8,948 nt of DNA, taken from contig JAUWJE010000057.1 in assembly GCA_030607835.1 (NCBI GenBank), positions 1 through 8,948 on the forward strand, given 5' to 3'. The stretch comes from Candidatus Fermentibacterota bacterium. Lineage in GTDB: Bacteria; Fermentibacterota; Fermentibacteria; Fermentibacterales; JCC-6. How positions within the stretch are numbered: position 1 is the first letter of the stretch; every line of letters starts with the position of its first letter. A model generated the notes under the pieces. That model was not told the origin of the DNA and did not search any database. It saw only the letters and a list, made by a program, of their open reading frames with translations. Shown here in pieces: positions 1 to 7,700 of this stretch. The translations under genes and the position numbers were made by a program.

Positions 1-279
1 AGGCTTTCGGAAAACTGCACTGACGGCAGAGTGATGAATCTTGGTGGTGGTAACACACTTCCTCTTCTGGAAGCCATCACCATCCTTGAAGAGGCAGTTG
101 GGAAGAAAGCGTCTCTGGAATTTCTACCGGTTCAAGCCGGTGATGTTCCCGATACCGTTGCATCGACCGAGCTGCTGGAACGCACAATCGGCTGGAAACC
201 TTCCACACCCCTCCTTGATGGCCTGCGCGAAGAAACCAGCTGGCTTCGGGGCCGTGGCTTCGGGGCCGGACGCCACTAA
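1..279 (+). CDS. NAD-dependent sugar-nucleotide epimerase/dehydratase, C-terminal fragment (5' end outside window)
   Basis: The reading frame is open from the first base to the TAA at 277-279, giving 92 residues of a gene that starts upstream of the window. The fragment carries the typical C-terminal end of extended short-chain dehydrogenase/reductase epimerases of the UDP-glucose or UDP-glucuronate 4-epimerase kind. These show a Y/MNLGGGN motif (here MNLGGGNTLPLLE), then a helix ending in VGKKA, then LPVQAGDVPDT, and finally the IGWKPSTPLLDGL stretch with a closing TSWLR. Such enzymes interconvert nucleotide sugars for polysaccharide or lipopolysaccharide synthesis in the cytoplasm. The Rossmann nucleotide-binding half and the YxxxK catalytic motif are not in the window, so the exact substrate cannot be called. 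The last ten residues (RGRGFGAGRH) are encoded by a 14-bp tandem duplication and are probably not conserved. The gene converges on the lipoprotein gene, with only 36 bp between them. Confidence 0.9.
   Translation, partial: RLSENCTDGRVMNLGGGNTLPLLEAITILEEAVGKKASLEFLPVQAGDVPDTVASTELLERTIGWKPSTPLLDGLREETSWLRGRGFGAGRH
241..268 (+). repeat. Perfect 14-bp tandem duplication at the epimerase 3' end
   Basis: The unit tggcttcggggccg occurs twice, directly adjacent, at 241-254 and 255-268. Because 14 is not a multiple of three, the second copy is read in another frame and changes the protein's C-terminus. With one copy, the frame would read on to a TAG at 294-296. With two copies it stops at 277-279. 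It looks like a recent slippage duplication in a G+C-rich stretch. Confidence 0.85.
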
Positions 280-315
280 CGACACTTACACAATAGCGTG
301 CATGTGCCCTTTTCT

Positions 316-1329
316 TTATTCGATCAGATCGTTGTCGGCTCTTGGTTGGATTTTGAAGTTATCGTAGCTGTACCAGCAGACGCCTATGATCTCCGCGAAT
401 GTATCACCAATGTTTGGTGAGTATGTGTAATCACCAAGGTCATCTATCCGTATTTCACCGGAAGTATCATCAACTGCCCATTCTCCATATCCAAGATCAT
501 CTTCGGTGACAGTGACATCAGAAACAGAAACCAGTACCGATTCCCATTTTTCCTGACCGACATCTCCCGTGTTAAGATTTTCTGGAGAAGGAAGAGTATG
601 TCCGGTGGAATGCACTTCAATCGATGTGAAGGGGTATTTCATCTCAGTCATATTGTAGTACTCATCTATTAGACCGTAAACCGTGACACTGTCTCCACGT
701 TCAAGGTCTGCTATATCGTCTCCGAAGAGCGATAAGCCGGCCCATTCACCACCTGCTGCATCCATCAGGACCGCATAGGCACCTACAGACGAATAATACT
801 CACCACCAGCGACCACTACTATCCCGGTGACACCGACAGTCTGACCCTGATATGGCGAAGAAGACTGTTGACCCTGGATCTCGCAGCATGTGTAGGCATC
901 ACTTCCGCTGCTTGAATCAGGCGTAGTTGCGGATACTTCGTTACTCCAGGAGTTCAGGTTGTCAGTATTCCATGTCCTAACAGCGTAATAGTAGTCTGTG
1001 CTCCACTGCAGGCCTGTATCTGCAAAGGTAGTATCCGAGGCATTTGTGGTTACCTTTATTGGGCTGTCCGGCGGGTTGGTGGAGATTCCTTCAGTCAGGG
1101 ACCTGTAAAGGCTGTATTCGGAGAAATCAGCATCAGGACACATGGTCCAGGAAATGGATATGGAATTACTGTTTCCGCAAGATGCACTCAGGATTGATGC
1201 TGCAGGATATGTGCCCGGTCCGGCTGGTGTCTCGTCATCGCCGCAAGAGACTGCAAGGATTACCACTGTTAGGATGATCAGCGGCATAATCCTTTTCGAA
1301 CTCTTCTTAATAAATATAGCTCCCTTCAT
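316..1329 (-). CDS. Secreted lipoprotein with FN3 domain and YhcR-type OB-fold domain
   Basis: The 337-residue protein starts with a basic n-region (KKSSKR, residues 8-13) and a hydrophobic core (residues 15-27). It ends the signal in LAVSC with the lipidation cysteine at 29, so it should be exported and anchored as a lipoprotein. Alanine at -3 makes the lipobox slightly off consensus. Residues about 45-137 form a fibronectin type III domain, with a SISW strand, EYSLYRS, a TTFADTGL loop and YYYAVRTWN. From about 147 to the end there is an OB-fold region like that preceding the catalytic domain of YhcR/ExeM-type extracellular nucleases: EIQGQQSSSPY, then GQTVGVTGIVV, and a closing FKIQPRADND. 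No nuclease domain follows, so this is a binding or structural version. Mature cysteines at 51, 64, 148, 149 and 318 could form disulfides; the vicinal pair 148/149 is unusual. No clear Shine-Dalgarno precedes the ATG. An internal ATG at codon 15 has AAAGG before it but would remove the basic n-region, so I prefer the longer start. Ligand unknown. Confidence 0.8.
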   Translation of the reverse strand: MKGAIFIKKSSKRIMPLIILTVVILAVSCGDDETPAGPGTYPAASILSASCGNSNSISISWTMCPDADFSEYSLYRSLTEGISTNPPDSPIKVTTNASDTTFADTGLQWSTDYYYAVRTWNTDNLNSWSNEVSATTPDSSSGSDAYTCCEIQGQQSSSPYQGQTVGVTGIVVVAGGEYYSSVGAYAVLMDAAGGEWAGLSLFGDDIADLERGDSVTVYGLIDEYYNMTEMKYPFTSIEVHSTGHTLPSPENLNTGDVGQEKWESVLVSVSDVTVTEDDLGYGEWAVDDTSGEIRIDDLGDYTYSPNIGDTFAEIIGVCWYSYDNFKIQPRADNDLIE

Positions 1330-1366
1330 AAGGTGCTTTATTCAAGTCTATAAGTTTAACACTGAT

Positions 1367-1996
1367 CTATAATTCAAGCTGCTTCTTGATGAGTTTTAGA
1401 GCCAGTTCCCTTAGCTCAGGATCGGAGTTGTCGATCTCAACGTTTATCGATAATCTGATAATCGGTGCGGAATCCATTGAAACCAATTTAGATTTAACAG
1501 ATTTCAATTCCGGCAGTTCCTTTGGAGGTTTTGTAGTTTTTTTCGGTTTCTTTTCAGGTTTTTTCTTTTCAATCGAAGGCTTCTCGGAAAAATCCGCAAG
1601 ATCACAGAGGACTTTGAAAGAAAGAATCATAAAAGCAGCGTCAGGATCAGACGCACCTGAACTGGACCTGAAAAATTCCATCAGAACGCTGCCTTCTTCT
1701 TCTGCAGCCTGAGGATGCTCCTTGAAGAGGGTGCTGTATGCCGCCTTTACTGCTTTGCCGAGTAGAATCGGGGCATTCTCAGGATCATGAAATTTTTCCC
1801 ACAGGATTGTCGGCTGATTGTTATCATCGATGAAACCAAGAAATCCGAGAAGCATACTGAGCGATTCATCAACTTCCCTCTTGAATCCGAGACTGATGAG
1901 AAAGTCATAATCAGCCACTTTGGGAGATTTAGTGCTGCGGATTTTTTCCAGAAGCTGCTCAATTGAGCCGGGATTGTGAATAACAGGAAATTCCAT
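1367..1996 (-). CDS. DUF5343 domain protein, function unknown
   Basis: This 209-residue protein matches the remembered pattern of Pfam family DUF5343 over residues 1-137. It opens with a short segment before a helix (SIEQLLEKIRSTKSPKV), then DFLISLGFKREVDES and a LLGFLGFIDDNNQPT...W stretch. Next come an AAYSTLFKEHP helix, an EFFRSSSGAS turn and a final SFKVLCDLADF helix. A Lys/Pro-rich linker (about 140-163) joins this to a short C-terminal segment, IIRLSINVEIDNSDPELREL, of the kind that closes many family members. There is no signal peptide or membrane helix, so the protein is probably cytoplasmic. The ATG start is well supported by the AGAGGAG ribosome binding site at 2003-2009. It lies downstream of valS on the same strand and 37 bp upstream of the lipoprotein gene, which may be co-transcribed. 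The biochemical role of the family is not known to me. Confidence 0.82.
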   Translation of the reverse strand: MEFPVIHNPGSIEQLLEKIRSTKSPKVADYDFLISLGFKREVDESLSMLLGFLGFIDDNNQPTILWEKFHDPENAPILLGKAVKAAYSTLFKEHPQAAEEEGSVLMEFFRSSSGASDPDAAFMILSFKVLCDLADFSEKPSIEKKKPEKKPKKTTKPPKELPELKSVKSKLVSMDSAPIIRLSINVEIDNSDPELRELALKLIKKQLEL

Positions 1997-2002
1997 TTTC
2001 TT

Positions 2003-2009
2003 CTCCTCT
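2003..2009 (-). promoter_or_regulatory. Strong ribosome binding site of the DUF5343 gene
   Basis: AGAGGAG on the minus strand lies six bases before the ATG at 1994-1996. It is the best Shine-Dalgarno sequence in the window and fixes the start of the DUF5343 gene. Confidence 0.75.
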
Positions 2010-2032
2010 GATTAATTTCCTTAGAAGTAATT

Positions 2033-2179
2033 TCATAATTCATAGTTCATTTTATTCTTCATGACAATACGAAATCCTCCCGTTGAACCAATTGATTTTG
2101 GAGTATAACCAAAATATTCTGGTTTACCTGGAAGGATTCTAATATGGAAATCGACCTTGATGATGTGGTTATTCGGTAT
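2033..2179 (-). pseudogene. Possible start-less remnant of a protein C-terminus in the valS/DUF5343 gap
   Basis: On the minus strand a frame is open for 48 codons between a TGA at 2180-2182 and a TGA at 2033-2035. It contains no ATG, GTG or TTG until two methionines near its end, so it cannot start by itself. The deduced residues look protein-like rather than random: FHIRILPGKPEYFGYTPKSI, followed by GSTGGFRIVMKNK. The TGGFRIV ending resembles the C-terminus of formylglycine-generating/SUMF1-like (FGE-sulfatase) domains, many of which end in a GFR[LIV]V strand. The stretch overlaps the end of valS by 11 bases in another frame and is AT-rich compared with the neighbouring genes. It could be the tail of a gene whose body was deleted, or a chance open frame; a stop-free run this long is not improbable by chance. 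Confidence 0.22.
2107..2124. repeat. 18-bp imperfect palindrome downstream of valS
   Basis: The sequence aaccaaaatattctggtt reads the same on the other strand except for one mismatched pair, and is centred on AATATT. It lies about 45 bp past the valS stop and 110 bp before the DUF5343 start. A no-loop palindrome of this type is more like a protein-binding site than a terminator, and no T-run follows it on either strand. It also lies inside the possible gene remnant. Function is unproven. Confidence 0.4.
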
Positions 2180-4577
2180 TCACAATTCGGACAGAAAGGT
2201 TCTGACCTTCGCTCCAGTTGATTGTCTCCGCTCTGGTAACACTCAGAAGATCATCTTCGAAGGTTATCAGTTCAATCAGGTCTTCAGAGGGAGCGCTGAT
2301 CTCAATTGAATTGAGCGGTGCAGCCATGCTTAGATTTGCTTCACTCTTGAATCTTCTGGCTTTTTCAATGATCTGAAGTGCCATGTCACCGTATTTCAGA
2401 GCTGTTTCATCCATGTAGTCCGGTTCCGGCCAGGGAGCAAGATGAAGGCTTTCATGTCCTTCATTCTCCCTGAAAACAGCCTGATACAATTCCTCGGTGA
2501 TATGTACAATGACAGGTGCGAAAAGTCTCAGTGTGCCGTACAGAACGTGGTAGAGGGCATATTGAGCTGAATGCTTCTCATCCGGTGTATCGTCTGAGTA
2601 GAGTCGTTTTTTTGCTATTTCCAGATAGTTGTCACAGAGCGCCTTCCAGAAGAAATGCTCGCCATCGCGAATGCAGACGGAATACTCGTACTGGTCCATA
2701 CCGGATGTAGCGTTTCTCGCGGCTCTGGTGAATCTGGAGAGAATCCATCTGTCAAAGGGTTTCAGATCTGTTCTCAGTTCTCTGTCAAAATCTTCAAACC
2801 TTGAAACGGCGAATCTTGTAGCGTTCCAGAGTTTCGTGACAAGGCGCCTGCCGTCTCCAAGAACATCTTCGCTGAAGAGAACATCGTTGCCGAGTTTCGA
2901 GCTGCATGACCAGTAGCGCAGCTCGTCAGCCGAGTAGCGATCAAGAGCGACAAGCGGATCACCCGCGATATTTCCCTTGCTTTTGGACATCTTTTCCCTT
3001 GAGGGATTCAGGGCATGACCACTGATCATTATGTCCTTCCAGGGAATGCTGTCTGAATGCAGGTGCGCCTTCGTGATTGTATAGAATGCCCATGTCCTGA
3101 TGATATCGTGCGCCTGAGGTCTCAGGCTCATGGGAAGTAATCCTTCCATTTCATCCTTTTCCCCCCACTTCGCGTTGATCTGAGGAGTAAGAGAACTCGT
3201 TGCCCACGTATCCATGACATCTGATTCGGGTCTGAAGGCTGAACCTCCGCACGAAGGGCATGGCCCCTCCGGTTCGTCCTCCAATGGATCAACAGGAAGA
3301 TTTTCCTCTCTTGCGAAGACGGGCTCATTACAATTCTCACAGAACCAGACAGGGAATGGAACTCCATAGAAACGCTGACGGCTTATGCACCAGTCCCATT
3401 TGAGGTTTTCCACCCAGTGTTCATACCGAACTTTGAAATAAGGGGGATACCAGTTAACTTCATTGCCACGTCTGATGAGTTCATCCTTCTTATCAAGGAT
3501 GCTCACAAACCACTGCATATTAACCAGATATTCAAGTGGAGTTCCACACCTCTCATGTACGTTGAGTACATGCTGAATATCTTCTCCACCCTTTCTGAAT
3601 CCTTCATCATTGAGCTTCTGTACGAGTACTTTTCTGGCTTTCTTCCAGTACATGCCCTCCAGGAAGCCTGCGGTGGCATTCATGTGCCCCCTGTTATCCA
3701 GTACTATTCTTAGATCCAGATCATATTCCTGCCACCACTCGATATCGGTTGTATCACCGAACGTGCAGCACATAACTATCCCGCTGCCCTTTTCCATATC
3801 AACTCTGAAGTCAGCGAGGATTTCAACATTGTGGTTGTAGACGGGAACAATTGCCATCTTCCCCAGAAGATGCTTCCATCGCTCATCGGATGGATTAATG
3901 AAGATGGCGACACATGCCGGAAGCAGCTCCGGTCTTGTGGTAGCTATGATTATCTTCCCGGAGCCATCCGCAAGGGGGAACTCAAGATCATGAAATACAG
4001 ATGCAGACTCACGGTCTTCCGTCTCGGCCTGGGCTACAGCTGTCTGACATTCAGGGCACCACAGAGTCGGAGATTCTTTTCTGTAGACAAATCCTTTTTT
4101 ATTAAGATCGAGAAAGGATCGCTGGCTAATTCTCTGAACCCACGGGTCTATAGTTGTGTAAAGAAGATCCCAGTCACAGGAGAATCCGAATCTTGTCCAG
4201 AGATCACGGAACATATCCTCGGCGTCTTTCGTTACTTCAAGACACAACTCCACAAATTCGCTTCGCGTCATATCCTGAGCGCGCACTTTTTTCTGCTGTT
4301 CCGTGAATCTCTCACTAGGCAGACCGTTGTCATCAAAACAGAAGGGATAGTAAACCTCCATGCCCTTCATTCGATGATATCTTGCCATAACTTCTGCCTG
4401 GACATAGCTGAAAATATGACCCATATGAATCATCCCTGAGACGGTAGGGGGAGGAGTATCAATTGAGTAAACAGGTTTACTTGAATTCCTGTCATATTTG
4501 AATATTCCGCGGCTATTCCAGAAATCCTGCCATTTGGGTTCAGCTTCTTTGGCGTTGTAACGTTTCGGTAACGTCAC
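2169..4577 (-). CDS. valS: Valyl-tRNA synthetase, short archaeal-type form
   Basis: This class I synthetase charges tRNA-Val with valine in the cytoplasm. Residues are numbered from a GTG start (802 aa). The HIGH box is HMGH (51-54), in the setting PPPTVSGMIHMGH typical of archaeal-type ValRS. The CP1 editing domain, which clears mischarged threonine, contains ATTRPE (212-217) and TFGDTTDIEWW. Zinc-type cysteine pairs occur at 174/177, 413/416 and 440/443. DWCISRQ lies at 395-401, KMSKS at 529-533, and the helical anticodon-binding domain covers about 605-750. The protein ends soon after and lacks the long C-terminal coiled-coil arm of the usual bacterial ValRS (about 880-950 aa), which supports the archaeal-type assignment. 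The frame opens at a TTG (4593-4595) without a Shine-Dalgarno. The GTG at 4575-4577 has AGAAGGGA seven bases upstream and gives an N-terminus MTLPKRYNAKEAEPKW that fits the family, so I chose it. All catalytic motifs are intact. Confidence 0.95.
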   Translation of the reverse strand: MTLPKRYNAKEAEPKWQDFWNSRGIFKYDRNSSKPVYSIDTPPPTVSGMIHMGHIFSYVQAEVMARYHRMKGMEVYYPFCFDDNGLPSERFTEQQKKVRAQDMTRSEFVELCLEVTKDAEDMFRDLWTRFGFSCDWDLLYTTIDPWVQRISQRSFLDLNKKGFVYRKESPTLWCPECQTAVAQAETEDRESASVFHDLEFPLADGSGKIIIATTRPELLPACVAIFINPSDERWKHLLGKMAIVPVYNHNVEILADFRVDMEKGSGIVMCCTFGDTTDIEWWQEYDLDLRIVLDNRGHMNATAGFLEGMYWKKARKVLVQKLNDEGFRKGGEDIQHVLNVHERCGTPLEYLVNMQWFVSILDKKDELIRRGNEVNWYPPYFKVRYEHWVENLKWDWCISRQRFYGVPFPVWFCENCNEPVFAREENLPVDPLEDEPEGPCPSCGGSAFRPESDVMDTWATSSLTPQINAKWGEKDEMEGLLPMSLRPQAHDIIRTWAFYTITKAHLHSDSIPWKDIMISGHALNPSREKMSKSKGNIAGDPLVALDRYSADELRYWSCSSKLGNDVLFSEDVLGDGRRLVTKLWNATRFAVSRFEDFDRELRTDLKPFDRWILSRFTRAARNATSGMDQYEYSVCIRDGEHFFWKALCDNYLEIAKKRLYSDDTPDEKHSAQYALYHVLYGTLRLFAPVIVHITEELYQAVFRENEGHESLHLAPWPEPDYMDETALKYGDMALQIIEKARRFKSEANLSMAAPLNSIEISAPSEDLIELITFEDDLLSVTRAETINWSEGQNLSVRIVNTE

Positions 4578-4584
4578 TTGAATG

Positions 4585-4592
4585 TCCCTTCT
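4585..4592 (-). promoter_or_regulatory. Ribosome binding site that decides the valS start
   Basis: AGAAGGGA on the minus strand precedes the GTG at 4575-4577 by seven bases. It lies just inside the longer frame that would begin at the TTG 4593-4595, so it argues for translation from the GTG. Confidence 0.6.
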
Positions 4593-4610
4593 CAAGAGTA
4601 AGTATCAGTA

Positions 4611-4626
4611 CCGGTATATATTCCGG
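4611..4626. repeat. 16-bp near-perfect palindrome in the valS leader
   Basis: The sequence ccggtatatattccgg is palindromic except for one mismatched pair: CCGG arms flank an AT core. It lies between the suggested valS promoter and the valS start. It could be an operator or simply an AT/GC coincidence. Confidence 0.4.
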
Positions 4627-4635
4627 AGAGGCAGA

Positions 4636-4664
4636 AAGATAACCCCGGTGGAGCGCATGAACAA
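4636..4664 (-). promoter_or_regulatory. Candidate sigma-70-type promoter of valS
   Basis: On the minus strand, TTGTTC (4659-4664) and TATCTT (4636-4641) are separated by exactly 17 bases. The match to TTGACA/TATAAT is 3 of 6 and 4 of 6. It would give a leader of roughly 50 bases before the GTG start. No T-box specifier structure, as used for valS in Firmicutes, is evident in such a short leader. Confidence 0.3.
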
Positions 4665-4700
4665 GTGTCATCGACATGCTTTTGTTCTTAACTCAAGAAC
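4655..4700. repeat. Nested inverted repeats between valS and the GGDEF-family gene
   Basis: GAACAA (4659-4664) is complementary to TTGTTC (4682-4687) and encloses TGTCATCGACA (4666-4676), itself a 4-bp-arm dyad. Overlapping the second arm, GTTCTT (4684-4689) pairs perfectly with AAGAAC (4695-4700) around a five-base loop. The two outer hairpins share bases 4684-4687 and so exclude each other. The first arm coincides with the proposed valS -35 box. This could be regulator binding sites or alternative leader structures. Confidence 0.35.
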
Positions 4701-4734
4701 TGATGAGGCTTTGTGGCTATACGTTCGTTGGGAG

Positions 4735-4763
4735 TTGACCTGAAAGACGAACTGTGCAATTGT
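4735..4763 (+). promoter_or_regulatory. Weak candidate promoter of the GGDEF-family gene
   Basis: TTGACC at 4735-4740 is a good -35 match (5 of 6). Seventeen bases downstream, AATTGT (4758-4763) is only a 3 of 6 match to TATAAT. It lies about 36 bases before the TTG start. No better pair is visible in the gap. Confidence 0.25.
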
Positions 4764-4798
4764 GTCATAACTCTGTTTACCGATAGGATGGGGATAAC

Positions 4799-7700
4799 TT
4801 GGCTGGAATGTTACATAGCGATCTTCAGCATTCGATTCCTGTGCTTCTATCCTTCGTTGAGGGTCATCTCAGCACAAAAGCGATAGCATTCATTCTCGAG
4901 GTGGATATGAATGTGGCAGGGGATGCTGTTGCATCTCTTTCGGAAAGAGGTCTGCTACAGGAGAAACGAGAGCATAGTGGCACAGGGTGGCAGCTTTCGA
5001 AAGAGGCAGATAACACTCTTTATAAAAAGCAATCTCTCAAAATGAATGATGAATGGGTAAGGAAACTCACAGAATATGCCCTTTTCGCTCCAGATGTCTT
5101 GCCCTCTGAATTATCGATAGCGCTGGAGCAGGATGGTCTTGCCCTGTTGGATAGAGCTAATCTTCTTCTCTCAGCTTTGCGTCAGGCAAAGGACAACGGT
5201 GAGTTTGAAAGTGTTACGCACTATATCCATAAACTCATGAATCTACCCGAGAATACTCTGTCTCTTCATGAAATGAGAGAAATATTTAAATTTTATAAAC
5301 CAAGAAAGCTCAGAGATATTGAGCATTCAGAAGGAAGGAAATTCTTCGAATCTATTCTACCTTCCCTTGGGTCCTCATCTGACAGAGCGATGGCGTTAAC
5401 CAGACTCGGTGAGCTTGAACTGATGGATAATAACTTCCCACTTGCTGAGCAGCATCTGAATGACGCGCTGAAACTGAGCATGAGCGTGGAAGCAGGAATC
5501 TGGCTTCCTGAGATTCTTGAGAGCATCGTGGAGGTTCCACATGATTTCAAGGGAATGAAAAAAACAGCGGCGAAAATCCTGAATGTAATCAACTGGCTGC
5601 CTGAGCTTGAGGACAACGATCTGATTGTTGTGATTCTTGCCACTGCAGCCGTGTCTCTGGCTGCTCTTCGAATGAATGCAGCAGCGGAATCTGCGATACA
5701 AACCGCTTTATCGCGTGAATGCGTGCTATCTCCATCATCAAGACAATCTCTGGAATGGTGCAGGGCGAAAGTATACATGGCTTTCGGAAGGAAGAAAGAA
5801 GCAATAGCCATGCTTGAACGGGCTCTTCTTCTGGCTGAGAAACTCGGTGATCATATGGCGGTTGCGGAAATACTCAATACAATCGTAACAGCGATGAAAG
5901 AACGTTCCGGATTCACCATCAGGAACCTCATATCCATCATAGAAAGGGTATCGAAAAACACTTCAACCAGTGGATGCGTATCAAATCATCTGTACGCGCT
6001 TGAACATCTGGCTGATACATATTTCCGAACTCTCCAGATAAGCCACTGTCGAAATGCAGCAGGAGAGATAAAGGGAATTCTCCAGTTTGAGGAAATGCTG
6101 TCAACTGACCCTGTGACGGAGTGGTGCTCAACTTTTCTGGGATTCCTGACCGGGGAAACACCGATTCCGAAAAAAGCGGACCTTCTTCTCCCCGGAACGG
6201 TGAATTTTCTTCAGCAGCTCAAGCATGGTGAAGAACCAATCAAGGAAGCCGGCTCGATATCGGACTTCCTGCTTTCATCAACGGGAAGTGAAGCTTTCAT
6301 CTATGCTCTGTTTCTCGCCCTGGAATCATTTGCCGAAGGGTTTGAAAAAGCCTCCGCGATCATTGCAGCCGCTCTTGAGTCTTCAATCAGTAATCTTCAG
6401 CAGGAGCCCATACTATCCTGGAAACTGTGCATAAGCGCTCTTCTGTCGTCAAAACAGGAGCACTCGGAGGATTTTTTCAGTTCCGCACAGATTCTAGCCA
6501 GACAGATGGATAGACTGCTGCTGCTGTGGCTTATTCTGCGATGCAGAACCAGATTGAATCTTTCCCGACAATATGACGAAGAAGCGAAGCTGTATCTGTT
6601 ACTGGCAGAGCTTGACAATCATATAGCCGGGCAACTTACAGAGAATGAACGCATTCGTTTCCTGAATGTGTCAAACGGTGACGAACGGAACAGAGTTCTC
6701 AGGAAACTTGCGGGGAGCGCAGAAGGATCACTGATAGAACTTCGGGACATCCTTGCCGGAAAAATCGAATTCGATTTGAGTGAGATCATCAGAGAGATGT
6801 CCGGCATGTCAAAAAAAATATCCACTCGATCGGAGATCAGCCGCAGCCTTGAAATACTTGGATTGCTCGCAAAAGCGGACAGGATTCTGGCACTCAAAGT
6901 GAATAACGGTGAAATCCGGATAATTGAGAGTTACGGATTCGGAAAAGAAAGACTGCCTGACTGGGAGGAGAAGAAAACAATTCTTGAATATCCCGAAGAT
7001 ATTCGGAGAGTTGACAATTTCGGAATCACTCCATTCGGCAGCAGAAGGTATTTAGTAGTGCCAACCGAGAGTTCAGTCATCCCACTGCATGCTGAAAAAA
7101 GACTTCGTGCGTTTGATACTTGTCAGGGGAGTTACCTGCTCCTCGAGATGGATACGCCCTTTAATACGGTGGAAAGAAGCACAGAGGTATTCCTTTCAGG
7201 ATTTTACAGACAGATAGGTTCCGCTCTGCTCCTCAGAGACAGAGAATCAATGGCATATGTAGATACAATGACAGGTTCGGTAATAGGTTTTTCATGGACA
7301 AGAAGGCTGCGGGAACTGCTTGCTTTGAATGTTTCAGAGAGCGCTCCTTTATCCCTGCTGTTCGCTGATGTGGACGAGTTGAGAGAGATTAACGAACTTT
7401 TCAGTTTCGAAGTAGGAGATGGAATCCTTAAAACAATTGTTTCCACGATATCGAGGACTCTACGACCCAACGACATGATCGGCAGGATCAAGGAGGATCT
7501 TTTTGGAATAATTCTCCCCGATACAAGCAGTGAGAATGCTTTCATTATAGCAGAGCGCATTCGCAGAGAGATTGCCGGGAAAGATATGAGACCAGATCTG
7601 GTTCCCGTTACAGTGAGTGTTGGATCTGCGACACTACACTCCTCTGGAGATAATCTGGATATGATTGTCAGCAGAGCTTATGCGGCTCTTCAGAGGAGCA

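Noticed and set aside
280..315. Possible terminator between the convergent epimerase and lipoprotein genes
   Set aside because: A pyrimidine-rich run (308-320) is present, but no convincing G+C-rich stem precedes it.
2144..2221. 25-codon plus-strand frame starting with ATG and preceded by GGAAGGA
   Set aside because: The Shine-Dalgarno-like sequence and start are suggestive, but the peptide overlaps the 3' end of valS antisense, is very short and resembles nothing known to me.
3831..4439. 202-codon open frame on the plus strand opposite valS
   Set aside because: It lies wholly antisense to the conserved catalytic and editing region of valS and shows no recognisable domain; it is a shadow of the valS codon bias.
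4596..4798. T-box riboswitch or NTPase-domain remnant upstream of the two divergent genes
   Set aside because: The valS leader is too short and lacks T-box features. The three plus-strand frames hit stops and show no P-loop-like sequence.
5293..5811. 172-codon open frame on the minus strand inside the GGDEF-family gene
   Set aside because: It is antisense to the TPR-like region, is Ser/Ala/Arg-rich low-complexity sequence and has no conserved motif.
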